Shown here: in pieces, positions 36,484-43,511 of the stretch
Position numbering within the stretch: position 1 is the stretch's first letter
Layout: every line of letters starts with the position of its first letter
Source: Dechloromonas denitrificans
GTDB taxonomy: Bacteria; Pseudomonadota; Gammaproteobacteria; Burkholderiales; Rhodocyclaceae
Assembly: GCF_020510665.1 (NCBI RefSeq)
Contig: NZ_CP075187.1
Span: forward strand, 2,859,001-2,923,000
Direction: 5' to 3'
Length of the DNA stretch: 64,000 nucleotides
Program-made: the position numbers and the translations under genes
The notes under the pieces: model-generated
Told to the model about the DNA's origin: nothing
The model's input: the letters and a program-made list of their open reading frames with translations, nothing else
Databases searched by the model: none

Positions 36484-37152
36484 ATGAATGCCACGGTCGA
36501 CCGCAGCAATGTGCTGAAACTCTACCCGGCACTGGCCGGGCTGCCCGCCGCCCGGCTCGACGAACTGATCCGTCCCGAAGCCGTCATGCAGTTGCCAGCC
36601 GGCACCCAGGTCTTTGCCGAACATCAGCCCTGCCAGGGCTTCCCGCTGCTGATCGATGGCAGCATCAAGGTCGTCAAGCTGGCCGCCAGCGGGCGCGAAC
36701 TGATGCTCTATCGCGTCGTGCCGGGCGGCTCCTGCATCATCAGTTCAAGCTGCCTGCTCGGTCACAGCGACTACAACGCGCGCGGCATTGCCGAAACACC
36801 GCTCACCTTGCTCGCCTTGCCGGTGGCCAGCTTTGCCGCCTTGATGGTCGAACACGCGCCGTTCCGAGATTTTGTTTTCCACCTTTTTGCCGACCGCATT
36901 GGTGAACTGATGCAACTGGTCGAAGAAGTCGCCTTCTCGCGGCTCGACCAGCGCCTGGCCAAGCTGATCCTGGCGCGCAATGCCGATTCGCTGAGCGTCA
37001 CCCACCAGCAACTGGCCGACGAGCTGGGCAGCGTTCGCGAAATCGTCAGCCGCCTGCTCAAGGGCTTTGCCGCACAAGGACTGGTTTCTCTGGCCCGCGA
37101 GCAGTTGACCGTCACCGACCGGGCCGGCCTGCAAAAACTGGCGACTCCGTGA
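36484..37152 (+). CDS. Crp/Fnr family transcriptional regulator
   Basis: This 222-residue regulator has an N-terminal cyclic-nucleotide-type beta barrel (about 15-130), a long dimer helix and a C-terminal winged helix. The recognition region is HQQLADELGSVREIVSRLLK, close to the Fnr/Crp pattern. The four cysteines needed for an FNR iron-sulfur cluster are absent, although three cysteines (QPCQG, GGSCIISSSC) lie in the barrel. The ligand is unknown. The start is the ATG eight bases after xth. It is followed by a small DUF2892 gene, a frequent target of such regulators. An exact dispersed motif starts 12 bases into the gene. Confidence 0.9.
   Translation: MNATVDRSNVLKLYPALAGLPAARLDELIRPEAVMQLPAGTQVFAEHQPCQGFPLLIDGSIKVVKLAASGRELMLYRVVPGGSCIISSSCLLGHSDYNARGIAETPLTLLALPVASFAALMVEHAPFRDFVFHLFADRIGELMQLVEEVAFSRLDQRLAKLILARNADSLSVTHQQLADELGSVREIVSRLLKGFAAQGLVSLAREQLTVTDRAGLQKLATP
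36496..36509 (+). repeat. Dispersed motif GTCGACCGCAGCAA, copy 5, in Crp/Fnr gene
   Basis: Exact match inside coding sequence, read there as Val-Asp-Arg-Ser-Asn. Confidence 0.7.
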
Positions 37153-37226
37153 CCCAGGTTACATACTGCACCGGGATGCATCGCTAAAGTAGGCAGCGTA
37201 CACACACAAACCTACTGGAGAACATC

Positions 37227-37421
37227 ATGAAACCGAATGTTGGCGGCCTCGACAAAATCCTTCGTATCGCAGCCGGTGCCGGCCTGATCGGCGCTACCGT
37301 TGCCGGCCTGCTGCCGGCCTGGGGCTACATCGGCATCGTCCCGCTCGCCACCGGCCTGATCGGCTGGTGCCCGGCCTACCCGCTGCTCGGCATGAATTCC
37401 TGCCCGATGAAAAAAGACTGA
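37227..37421 (+). CDS. DUF2892 inner membrane protein (YgaP-like)
   Basis: This 64-residue membrane protein starts MKPNVGGLDKILRIAAGAGL, the DUF2892 hallmark. It has two hydrophobic segments (GLIGATVAGLLPAWGYIGIV and PLATGLIGWCPAYPLLGM). Two cysteines (GWCP, SCPM) are conserved in this family and may handle sulfide or thiols. In YgaP the same membrane unit is fused to a rhodanese domain. ACTGGAGAACATC precedes the ATG. The 74-base gap after the Crp/Fnr gene would hold a separate promoter. Its terminator was duplicated by IS1182 copy 2. Confidence 0.88.
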   Translation: MKPNVGGLDKILRIAAGAGLIGATVAGLLPAWGYIGIVPLATGLIGWCPAYPLLGMNSCPMKKD

Positions 37422-37438
37422 GCTACGCAGCGATCAAG

Positions 37439-37463
37439 AAAAACCCGCCAGAGGCGGGTTTTT
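37439..37463 (+). terminator. Left copy of terminator duplicated by IS1182 copy 2
   Basis: Five A, CCCGCC-AGA-GGCGGG, five T. The whole 25-base unit is repeated at 40399-40423 as the target duplication. It is a complete bidirectional terminator on each side of the element. Confidence 0.85.
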
Positions 37464-37535
37464 CAGACTGCTGACGAACCCCCGATTTTTCGGGGGTTTT
37501 GTTTTTCTGGTTGGAAATCAGGGAGACTCCTGGCT

Positions 37536-39008
37536 TCAAGCCGAAGCGAGGCGGATTCTGAAATTCAGGTTAGGAACCCCGATCTGCCAAAGATGGCGGG
37601 CGAATGGGGCGGCAAAACGGGTTCGTGCGAGGATTTTGGCCAATAAGGCTGCCGCCTTGCGGGCCAGCAACAGGGCCATCTTCTTCATGTTCTGACAGGC
37701 CGCCGAGAGCAGGCACTGCGCTTGCACCTTGGCCAAGCCACGGAAACGGGCGTAACGGTGGCCGTGCAACTCCTTGGCATCGGCAAAACTGCGCTCCACC
37801 GTTTCCTTGCGCCGGGCGTACAGCCGTTTGCCCAGGTCGCTCAGGCGATTGGCGTTGATCGCTTCCTTGAAACCTTCCCAGAGATGCCGGGTCACGAGCT
37901 TCTGATGGTTCCGGCTCTGCGTGCATTGCCCGCGCACGCCGCAATCGGCACACCGCGCCGGGTTCGAGGCGTATTCGCGATAACCCAGCCGGTTGGTCGT
38001 CCGGTACGGTAGAACCTCCCCGGCCGGGCAGCGGTAGCAGTCCTGGACCGCATCGTAGAGATAGTCCCGTTTGTAGAAATAGCCATCGCGGTGTGTGGGT
38101 CGCTTGTAGCCCATCACCCCGAACAGTGCCCGCTCGAGAATGCCCTTGCAGACTTGCGGGGTGAAATACCCGGCATCCAGCCCGACGGCGCCCACGGCCA
38201 GATCAAAGCGCTCCATGACCCGATCCAGGCGGGCAAGGTAGGGCTGGCTGTCATGGACATTGCCCGGCGTGACATGGGTATCGACGATCAAAGCATGCAC
38301 GCCATCGACAGTCCGGTGATCCAGATAAAAGAAGCCGGTCGGCTTGTTGTCGCGGGCCATGAAACCTGCGTCGGGATCGACCGTGCTGACCTTGACCTCC
38401 TTCATCGGCGGTGTCGAATCATCGTCATCACGCTTGAGCGGCTTCTTGCCCGCGGCGGCTCGGTCCGTTTCGATGGCTGCATCCAGTTCGGCCAGGTAGG
38501 CCGCAGGGGTTTGCTCGACCTGATGCACCTCAAAATGCCGTTTGTTGGCATTCGCCTTCAGATGCGTGCTGTCCGTGTAAAGCACCCGCCCGCCAATCAG
38601 CTTATGCTCAATGGCTTGCTCGACAATCCCGTCGAAGATGCGTTGCTCAATGTCCGTCCCGACAAAGCGGCGACGCCGATTCTGCGACAGCGTCGAGGCA
38701 TCCGGCACTTTGTCCGTCAGTCGAAAGCCGAGAAACCAGCGGTAAGCCACATTGACCTCTATTTCCTTCACCAGCCGTCGCTCGGAGCGAATCCCGAACA
38801 AGTAGCCAATGAACAACATCTTGAACAACACCACCGGATCAATCGCTGGTCGGCCATTGTTCTCGCAATACAGGTGCTGGGTCGCTTCACGAATGAAATC
38901 AAACCGGATGTGCTGGTCGAGCAGCCGGAGCAAGTGGTCTTTCGGGACCAATTGCTCCAACGTCACCATCTCCAGTTCCGTTTGGGCGGGGTAGACAGGC
39001 TTGAGCAT
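37536..39008 (-). CDS. IS1182-family transposase, copy 2
   Basis: This is an intact 490-residue transposase, nearly the same as copy 1. It differs at a few residues in the body (for example KKPLKRD instead of KKSLKRD, and KETVERS instead of KEMVERS). The second cysteine pair reads CADCGVRGQC instead of CADCAHRAQC. The last 20 residues end NLNFRIRLASA instead of ENSRLRLVSA. The IS3 insertion lies 10 bases upstream of the ATG, in the -10 region, and leaves CATAAT in place of TATAAT. Expression is therefore altered but perhaps not abolished. Confidence 0.92.
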   Translation of the reverse strand: MLKPVYPAQTELEMVTLEQLVPKDHLLRLLDQHIRFDFIREATQHLYCENNGRPAIDPVVLFKMLFIGYLFGIRSERRLVKEIEVNVAYRWFLGFRLTDKVPDASTLSQNRRRRFVGTDIEQRIFDGIVEQAIEHKLIGGRVLYTDSTHLKANANKRHFEVHQVEQTPAAYLAELDAAIETDRAAAGKKPLKRDDDDSTPPMKEVKVSTVDPDAGFMARDNKPTGFFYLDHRTVDGVHALIVDTHVTPGNVHDSQPYLARLDRVMERFDLAVGAVGLDAGYFTPQVCKGILERALFGVMGYKRPTHRDGYFYKRDYLYDAVQDCYRCPAGEVLPYRTTNRLGYREYASNPARCADCGVRGQCTQSRNHQKLVTRHLWEGFKEAINANRLSDLGKRLYARRKETVERSFADAKELHGHRYARFRGLAKVQAQCLLSAACQNMKKMALLLARKAAALLAKILARTRFAAPFARHLWQIGVPNLNFRIRLASA

Positions 39009-39015
39009 GCCTGCA

Positions 39016-39018
39016 TTA
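39016..39018. repeat. IS3-family target duplication TTA
   Basis: TTA is present on both sides of the nested element (39016-39018 and 40350-40352), once in the uninterrupted IS1182 copy 1. A three-base duplication is usual for IS3-family elements. Confidence 0.85.
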
Positions 39019-39066
39019 TGACCCGTCCTAATCTAGGTTGACACCTGTTGCGACGGATTGGCCAGC

Positions 39067-39868
39067 TTAATTGCTGGCCTTCAAAGACGCCCGATGAACC
39101 TCATCGGGCGTCTTCAATTGTAGCGAGAAATGCGGTCTCTCCTGGTTGTAGATGGCGATGGATTGACTGACCATGCGGCGTGCCTGATCGAGATCGTCGG
39201 GCTGCTGGAGTAGAAACTCCTGCTTGAGAATGCCATTAACCCGCTCTGCCAAGGCGTTCTGATAGCAATCATAGCCGTCCGTCATTGAGCAGATCACCCC
39301 GTGTTTCTGATGAATAGCTTGGTACTCATTAGCGCAGTATTGGACTCCACGGTCTGAATGATGGATCAGCAGCCCATTTCCCTGACGCCCCTTTAACGCC
39401 ATCTTCAAAGCCTGGCTTACCTCAGTCGTGTGCAGGCGGTCATGGACGTGGTAACCCACAATCTTGCGTGAATAGGCATCGGTAATCAGGCTCAGATAGG
39501 CACAGCGCTCACGGGTAGGCAAATAGGTGATATCGGCAACCCAAACCTGCTCGCTCGCCTCGGCGCTAACCTGATCCGGTCCCGCTTTCAGCAAATTGGG
39601 ATGGCGCCGGAAATGGTGGTGGCTGTCGGTCGTCTTGTGATACGCCCGCTTGGTTGGCACCAACAGGCGATTCCAACGCAACAGATCGAACAAGGCATCG
39701 CCCTTCGGCCGCTAGCGTCGGGCCAAGCAGGTGATGTAGCTTGCGCGTCCCCAGTCTGGGCTGATGCAAGCGCTTGGCCTTTACCAACTCAAGAACCCGT
39801 TCGTACTTGACCTCATCGTGCACTCGACGCTGCTGCCACTGGTAATGTGCCTGCCGGCTGATGCCCAT
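39067..39868 (-). pseudogene. IS3-family transposase orfB, frameshifted
   Basis: This is the DDE integrase part of the IS3 transposase. The catalytic residues are present: VWVADITYLPT (Asp), IHHSDRGVQYC (Asp) and ALAERVNGILKQEF (Glu). The frame is broken near 39701-39703. The 5' piece (MGISRQAHYQWQQRR to LAAEG, 39868 down) and the 3' piece (DALFDLLRWNRLLVPTK onward) are in different frames. GGG where GG would keep the frame explains it, so a one-base insertion is likely. The product would be truncated before the catalytic core. A sequencing error in the G run cannot be excluded. Confidence 0.85.
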
Positions 39869-39891
39869 ATAGCGGCAAGCCCTCGATACAC

Positions 39892-40296
39892 TCAGTCCTT
39901 CGACGGACTTTTGCGCGAGGACTTGCCCACAGGCTTTTTTACCACGCGAACTCCATAGTCCTTCTTCAAAACGTCAATGACCGCTTCGAAGAATTGGGAT
40001 TTCTCTCGGGCTTCCTTGAGTTGGACTTCCAGCTCCTTGATCCGCTGTTCCGGCGTCTGGCCCTGGCTGCTCGCTGATGTTCGGGTTGGCTCACTCATGC
40101 GGCCGTATGATGCCATCGGCCCCCAGTTCTGGCGACCATGCTTGCGTAACCAAACCAAGACCGTCGATCTGCCCTGGATACCGTAACGCTGCTGGGCTTG
40201 CTTGTAGCTCAGTTCGCCTTTTTCTACCTGCTCAACAACGGCCCGTTTAAAAGCCAGCGTGTAGTCTCGCTGTGTCCTCTTAACCCCTGACTCCAT
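39892..40296 (-). CDS. IS3-family transposase orfA
   Basis: This is the DNA-binding helix-turn-helix subunit of the IS3 transposase, 134 residues. The N terminus KRTQRDYTLAFKRAVVEQVE and the following YKQAQQRYGIQGRSTVLVWL are the HTH. A leucine/coil region (EQRIKELEVQLKEAREKSQF) follows. Near its end, AAAAAAG at 39934-39940 (minus strand) is in the correct phase (A AAA AAG) for -1 programmed frameshifting into orfB, which normally makes the OrfAB fusion. Ribosome binding site AAAGGGGCAGTCAG. Confidence 0.9.
   Translation of the reverse strand: MESGVKRTQRDYTLAFKRAVVEQVEKGELSYKQAQQRYGIQGRSTVLVWLRKHGRQNWGPMASYGRMSEPTRTSASSQGQTPEQRIKELEVQLKEAREKSQFFEAVIDVLKKDYGVRVVKKPVGKSSRKSPSKD
39934..39940 (-). 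promoter_or_regulatory. Programmed -1 frameshift site between orfA and orfB
   Basis: A AAA AAG in the orfA frame. A -1 slip there continues as ACGQVLAQKSVEGLSVSRAC into orfB, the expected IS3 fusion. Confidence 0.75.
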
Positions 40297-40361
40297 CTGA
40301 CTGCCCCTTTCGTTCTAGAAAAGGTGTCAACTTCATTCAGGACGGGTCATTATAAAAAATA

Positions 40362-40388
40362 AAGCCCCCAATCGCTTGGAGGCTTTGT
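40362..40388 (-). terminator. Inward-facing terminator at the promoter end of IS1182 copy 2
   Basis: The same stem as 9878-9903 of copy 1. The nested IS3 has moved it about 1.3 kb away from the transposase start. Confidence 0.6.
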
Positions 40389-40398
40389 CAGCAGTCTG

Positions 40399-40425
40399 AA
40401 AAACCCGCCAGAGGCGGGTTTTTTT
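40399..40425 (-). terminator. Right copy of duplicated terminator (end of rsmA)
   Basis: AAAAACCCGCC-AGA-GGCGGGTTTTT, identical to 37439-37463 and acting on the minus strand for rsmA. Confidence 0.85.
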
Positions 40426-41191
40426 ACGTCAGGTAATTGGCGATGCGCACGTAGTCATCGACCGAGAGGTCTTCCGGACGCCGGGTCGGATCGATCTCCA
40501 GCGCGGCAAAGCCGGCATCATCGAGCGTTCCCTTGAGCGTATTGCGCAGCATCTTGCGGCGCTGCGAGAAGGCGGCAAGCACAACATGCGAAAGCTTGGT
40601 GTGGCTCTTGGCATGCAATTCGGCCACATCCTTCGGAATCAGCCGAACGACGGCGGATTGCACCTTGGGCGGCGGATCGAAGCTTTCCGGCGGCACATCG
40701 ATCAGCCATTCGAGATGGAAGCGATATTGCAGCATGACCGACATCCGGCCGAAATCGGACTCACCCGGCACAGCCACCATGCGCTCGACGACTTCCTTCT
40801 GGAGCATGAAATGCATGTCGTAGACGATCTCGGCATACTCGGCCAGATGGAAAAGCAGCGGCGTCGAGATGTTGTACGGCAGGTTGCCGACCAGATGCAA
40901 CTTGGTGCCGATGCTGGCGAAATCGAAGGCCAGCGCATCGCCGGCATGGATCGTCATGCGCGCCGGCGGATACTGTTTTTTCAGGCGCGCGATCAGGTCG
41001 CGGTCGATTTCGACAACATGCAGATGGTCGATCCGGTCGAGCAGCGGCCGGGTAATCGCCCCCAGGCCGGGACCGATTTCGACCAGCGTATCGCCGCGTT
41101 GCGGATTCACCGCCGAGACAATGGCGCCAATAATCCCCTGGTCGACCAGGAAATTTTGCCCAAAACGCTTGCGCGCGACGTGTTCTTTCAT
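40424..41191 (-). CDS. rsmA: 16S rRNA dimethyladenosine transferase RsmA (KsgA)
   Basis: This enzyme dimethylates A1518 and A1519 near the 3' end of 16S rRNA during 30S maturation. The 255-residue protein has [13 protein letters not shown], the SAM motif EIGPGLG (38-44), the acidic ribose loop VVEIDRDL and the catalytic NLPY (103-106). The C-terminal part [20 protein letters not shown] is conserved. It overlaps pdxA by four bases (ATGA). The gene order lptD-surA-pdxA-rsmA is the classical proteobacterial operon. Confidence 0.97.
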   Translation of the reverse strand: MKEHVARKRFGQNFLVDQGIIGAIVSAVNPQRGDTLVEIGPGLGAITRPLLDRIDHLHVVEIDRDLIARLKKQYPPARMTIHAGDALAFDFASIGTKLHLVGNLPYNISTPLLFHLAEYAEIVYDMHFMLQKEVVERMVAVPGESDFGRMSVMLQYRFHLEWLIDVPPESFDPPPKVQSAVVRLIPKDVAELHAKSHTKLSHVVLAAFSQRRKMLRNTLKGTLDDAGFAALEIDPTRRPEDLSVDDYVRIANYLT

Positions 41192-42198
41192 TGTTTTACC
41201 GCCATTCTGGCCGCTTCGGCGACCGCTTCAAACAGACTACCGGGATCGGCCCGGCCGCTGCCGGCCAATTCAAGGGCTGTGCCGTGGTCGACCGAGGTAC
41301 GGATAATCGGCAAACCCAGCGTGACATTGATGCCCTGGCCGAAGGTCGCGTATTTAAGCGCCGTCAGGCCCTGGTCGTGATACATCGCCAGCACGGCATC
41401 GCCCTGCGCCAGGATGGGCGGGGTGAACATCGTATCGGCCGGATAGGGGCCGCTCAGCGCCATGCCTTCAGCCTTCAGGCGCTCAAGCACCGGGCTGATC
41501 ACATCGATTTCCTCGCGACCGAGATAGCCGCCTTCACCAGCATGCGGATTCAGGCCGGCGACGAGGATGCGCGGCCGGGCCAGAGCGTATTTGCGGCGCA
41601 GGTCGGCATCAAGGATGCGCAGCGTTTTTTCCAGAATGTCCGGCGTGATCGCCGCCGAAACATCCTTGAGCGGCAAGTGCGTCGTGACCAGCGCAACGCG
41701 CAGGGGCCCCCGCTCGGTATTGCCGGCCAGCATCATGACGACCAGCGGCGTCGCCGTCTTTTCGGCGAGATATTCGGTGTGACCGGTGAAATGCACGCCG
41801 GCCTCGTTGATCACGCCCTTGTGCACCGGCGCCGTCGCCATCGCGGCGAACTCGCCCGACTGGCAACCGGCCAGCGCCCGGTCGAGCAGGGCCAGCACGT
41901 AAGCGCCATTGGCCGCATCGAGCTGACCGGCAACCGATGGACGGGCCAGCGGCAGGTGCAGGACATCCAGCGTCGGCCGGCCGTTGACAATGGAGGTTTT
42001 GCTGCGGTCGACCGCGACACCGGGCTGAAAATCACGCAATTCGATCTCCAGACCAAGCGCCTGGGCGCGCGCTTCAAGCAAACTGCGGTCGCCGAGCACC
42101 ACCGGATGTGCCTCACCGGCATAAGCGGCCAGCCGCAAACACAGTTCAGGCCCGATGCCCGCCGGTTCGCCGCTGGTCACCGCAATCAGCGGACGCAT
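41188..42198 (-). CDS. pdxA: 4-hydroxythreonine-4-phosphate dehydrogenase PdxA
   Basis: This enzyme oxidises 4-phosphohydroxythreonine in pyridoxal phosphate synthesis. The 336-residue protein has [18 protein letters not shown], the metal His in [26 protein letters not shown] and [20 protein letters not shown]. It is the first gene after surA, with start and stop overlapping by one base. epd at 25.9-26.9 kb acts earlier in the same pathway. An exact dispersed motif lies in it on the minus strand. Confidence 0.97.
   Translation of the reverse strand: MRPLIAVTSGEPAGIGPELCLRLAAYAGEAHPVVLGDRSLLEARAQALGLEIELRDFQPGVAVDRSKTSIVNGRPTLDVLHLPLARPSVAGQLDAANGAYVLALLDRALAGCQSGEFAAMATAPVHKGVINEAGVHFTGHTEYLAEKTATPLVVMMLAGNTERGPLRVALVTTHLPLKDVSAAITPDILEKTLRILDADLRRKYALARPRILVAGLNPHAGEGGYLGREEIDVISPVLERLKAEGMALSGPYPADTMFTPPILAQGDAVLAMYHDQGLTALKYATFGQGINVTLGLPIIRTSVDHGTALELAGSGRADPGSLFEAVAEAARMAVKQ
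41999..42012 (-). repeat. Dispersed motif GTCGACCGCAGCAA, copy 6, in pdxA
   Basis: Exact match on the minus strand inside coding sequence, read in pdxA as Val-Asp-Arg-Ser-Lys. Confidence 0.7.
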
Positions 42199-43511
42199 TA
42201 CTTCTCTTCGAGCCGGTTTTCAACGTAGGCGCGGTCACGCAGCTGGCGCAGCCAATCCTGGAAAGCTTCGTCCAGCTTGCGCTCGCGCAGGGCTTGACGG
42301 GCCGCACCACGCTGACGCTCGGCCGAAACGTCGCGCTCGCGCCGTTCCAGGGGCTGAATCAGGTGCATGCCGAAAGGCGACTTGATGACCGGGCTGATTT
42401 CATTGATTTTCAGCGCATCCATCGCGCGCTCGAAATCCGGCACGGTGTCGCCTGGATTCAGCCAGCCAAGCTCACCGCCCTTGGCCGCCGAGCCATCCTG
42501 CGAATACAAGCGTGCCTGTTCGGCAAAATCAACGCCGTTCACAATGCGCTCGCGCACCGTTTCCAGCTTGCGACGGGCCTCCGACTCGGAAACAATCTCG
42601 TTGATCCGGATCAGGATGTGACGCGCCCGGGTCTGCTGCACCGAAGCCGGGGCGCTGCCGCCACGCTTGTTGAGCAGCTTGACGATATGAAAGCCGGCCG
42701 AGGAGCGCAGCAATTCGCTGACTTCACCGGGTTTCAGCTTGCTGGCAGTTTCGGCATACAGCGCCGGCATGCGGTCGAGCAAGCGCCAGCCAAGGTCGCC
42801 ACCTTGCAGGGCATCCTGGGCATCGGAAAAAGCGGCGGTCAGCTCGGCAAAATTCTCGCCGGCACGCGCCCGCTTCAAAGCCTGTTCGCCGCGCAAACGC
42901 AGCTTTTGCAACTGTTCCGGACTGGCCGACTCGGGCGCCCGCAGCAGAATGTGCGCCAGCTGATATTCCTCGCTGCCGCCCGACGCTGCCTGGTTGGCCA
43001 GGTAGTTATCGATCTCGCCATCGGAAATGACCAGCTTGCTCTCGACTTCACGTTCACGCAGCCGGACCATGGTCATTTCGCTGCGAATTTCCTCGCGGAA
43101 CTTGGCGTACTGGATGCCATCCTTTTCCAGCGCCTGACGGAACTGCTGCGGCGTCATCTTGTTATTGGCGGCAATCCGGCCAATCGCCTGGTCGAGCTGG
43201 GCATCATCGACCCGCATGCCCGATTCCTTGGCGAACTGGAGCTGGACACGATCCATGATCAGGCGCTCGAGCATCTGGCGTTCAAGCTCCTCCTGCGGCG
43301 GCAAGGGCGTGCCCTGCTTCTTGAGCTGCTTGAGGGCGGAATCAAGACGCGTGCGCAGGTCAAAGTAAGTGACGACTTCATCACCGACGACCGCCACGAT
43401 GTGATCAGCTTCCTTGGGCTCTTCGGCCGCCGAGAGCGGCAAGGCCAGCAAGCTGCCCAGGCAAGTGATCAGGAGAAGCAGATGACGAATTGAATTGTGC
43501 ATGATGGTCAT
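42198..43511 (-). CDS. surA: Periplasmic chaperone / peptidyl-prolyl isomerase SurA
   Basis: This chaperone delivers outer-membrane proteins to the Bam complex. The 437-residue protein has a signal peptide ([18 protein letters not shown]), an N-terminal chaperone domain starting near [20 protein letters not shown], then two parvulin (PPIC) domains: about 180-280 ([20 protein letters not shown]) and about 290-395 ([20 protein letters not shown]). The ATG at 43511 overlaps the lptD stop (ATGA); the second ATG nine bases on is an alternative. LptD is itself a client of SurA. Confidence 0.95.
   Translation of the reverse strand: MTIMHNSIRHLLLLITCLGSLLALPLSAAEEPKEADHIVAVVGDEVVTYFDLRTRLDSALKQLKKQGTPLPPQEELERQMLERLIMDRVQLQFAKESGMRVDDAQLDQAIGRIAANNKMTPQQFRQALEKDGIQYAKFREEIRSEMTMVRLREREVESKLVISDGEIDNYLANQAASGGSEEYQLAHILLRAPESASPEQLQKLRLRGEQALKRARAGENFAELTAAFSDAQDALQGGDLGWRLLDRMPALYAETASKLKPGEVSELLRSSAGFHIVKLLNKRGGSAPASVQQTRARHILIRINEIVSESEARRKLETVRERIVNGVDFAEQARLYSQDGSAAKGGELGWLNPGDTVPDFERAMDALKINEISPVIKSPFGMHLIQPLERRERDVSAERQRGAARQALRERKLDEAFQDWLRQLRDRAYVENRLEEK

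Larger units (their letters stand above)
39019..40349 (-). mobile_element. IS3-family insertion sequence (1331 bp), nested
   Basis: The ends are TG...CA with inverted repeats: TGACCCGTCCT, seven unmatched bases, then GTTGACACC at each end. Two overlapping frames, orfA and orfB, are joined by an A6G slippery site. It is inserted into the promoter region of IS1182 copy 2. orfB carries a one-base shift, so this copy is probably inactive. The IS3 group was not determined. Confidence 0.9.
37464..40398 (-). mobile_element. IS1182-family insertion sequence, copy 2, interrupted by IS3
   Basis: The same CAGACTGCTGAC inverted repeats as copy 1, bounded by 25-base direct repeats (37439-37463 and 40399-40423). 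Removing the nested 1331-bp IS3-family element and its 3-base duplication leaves 1601 bp, exactly the size of copy 1. Both ends keep the inward-facing terminators. The orientation is opposite to copy 1. Confidence 0.92.
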
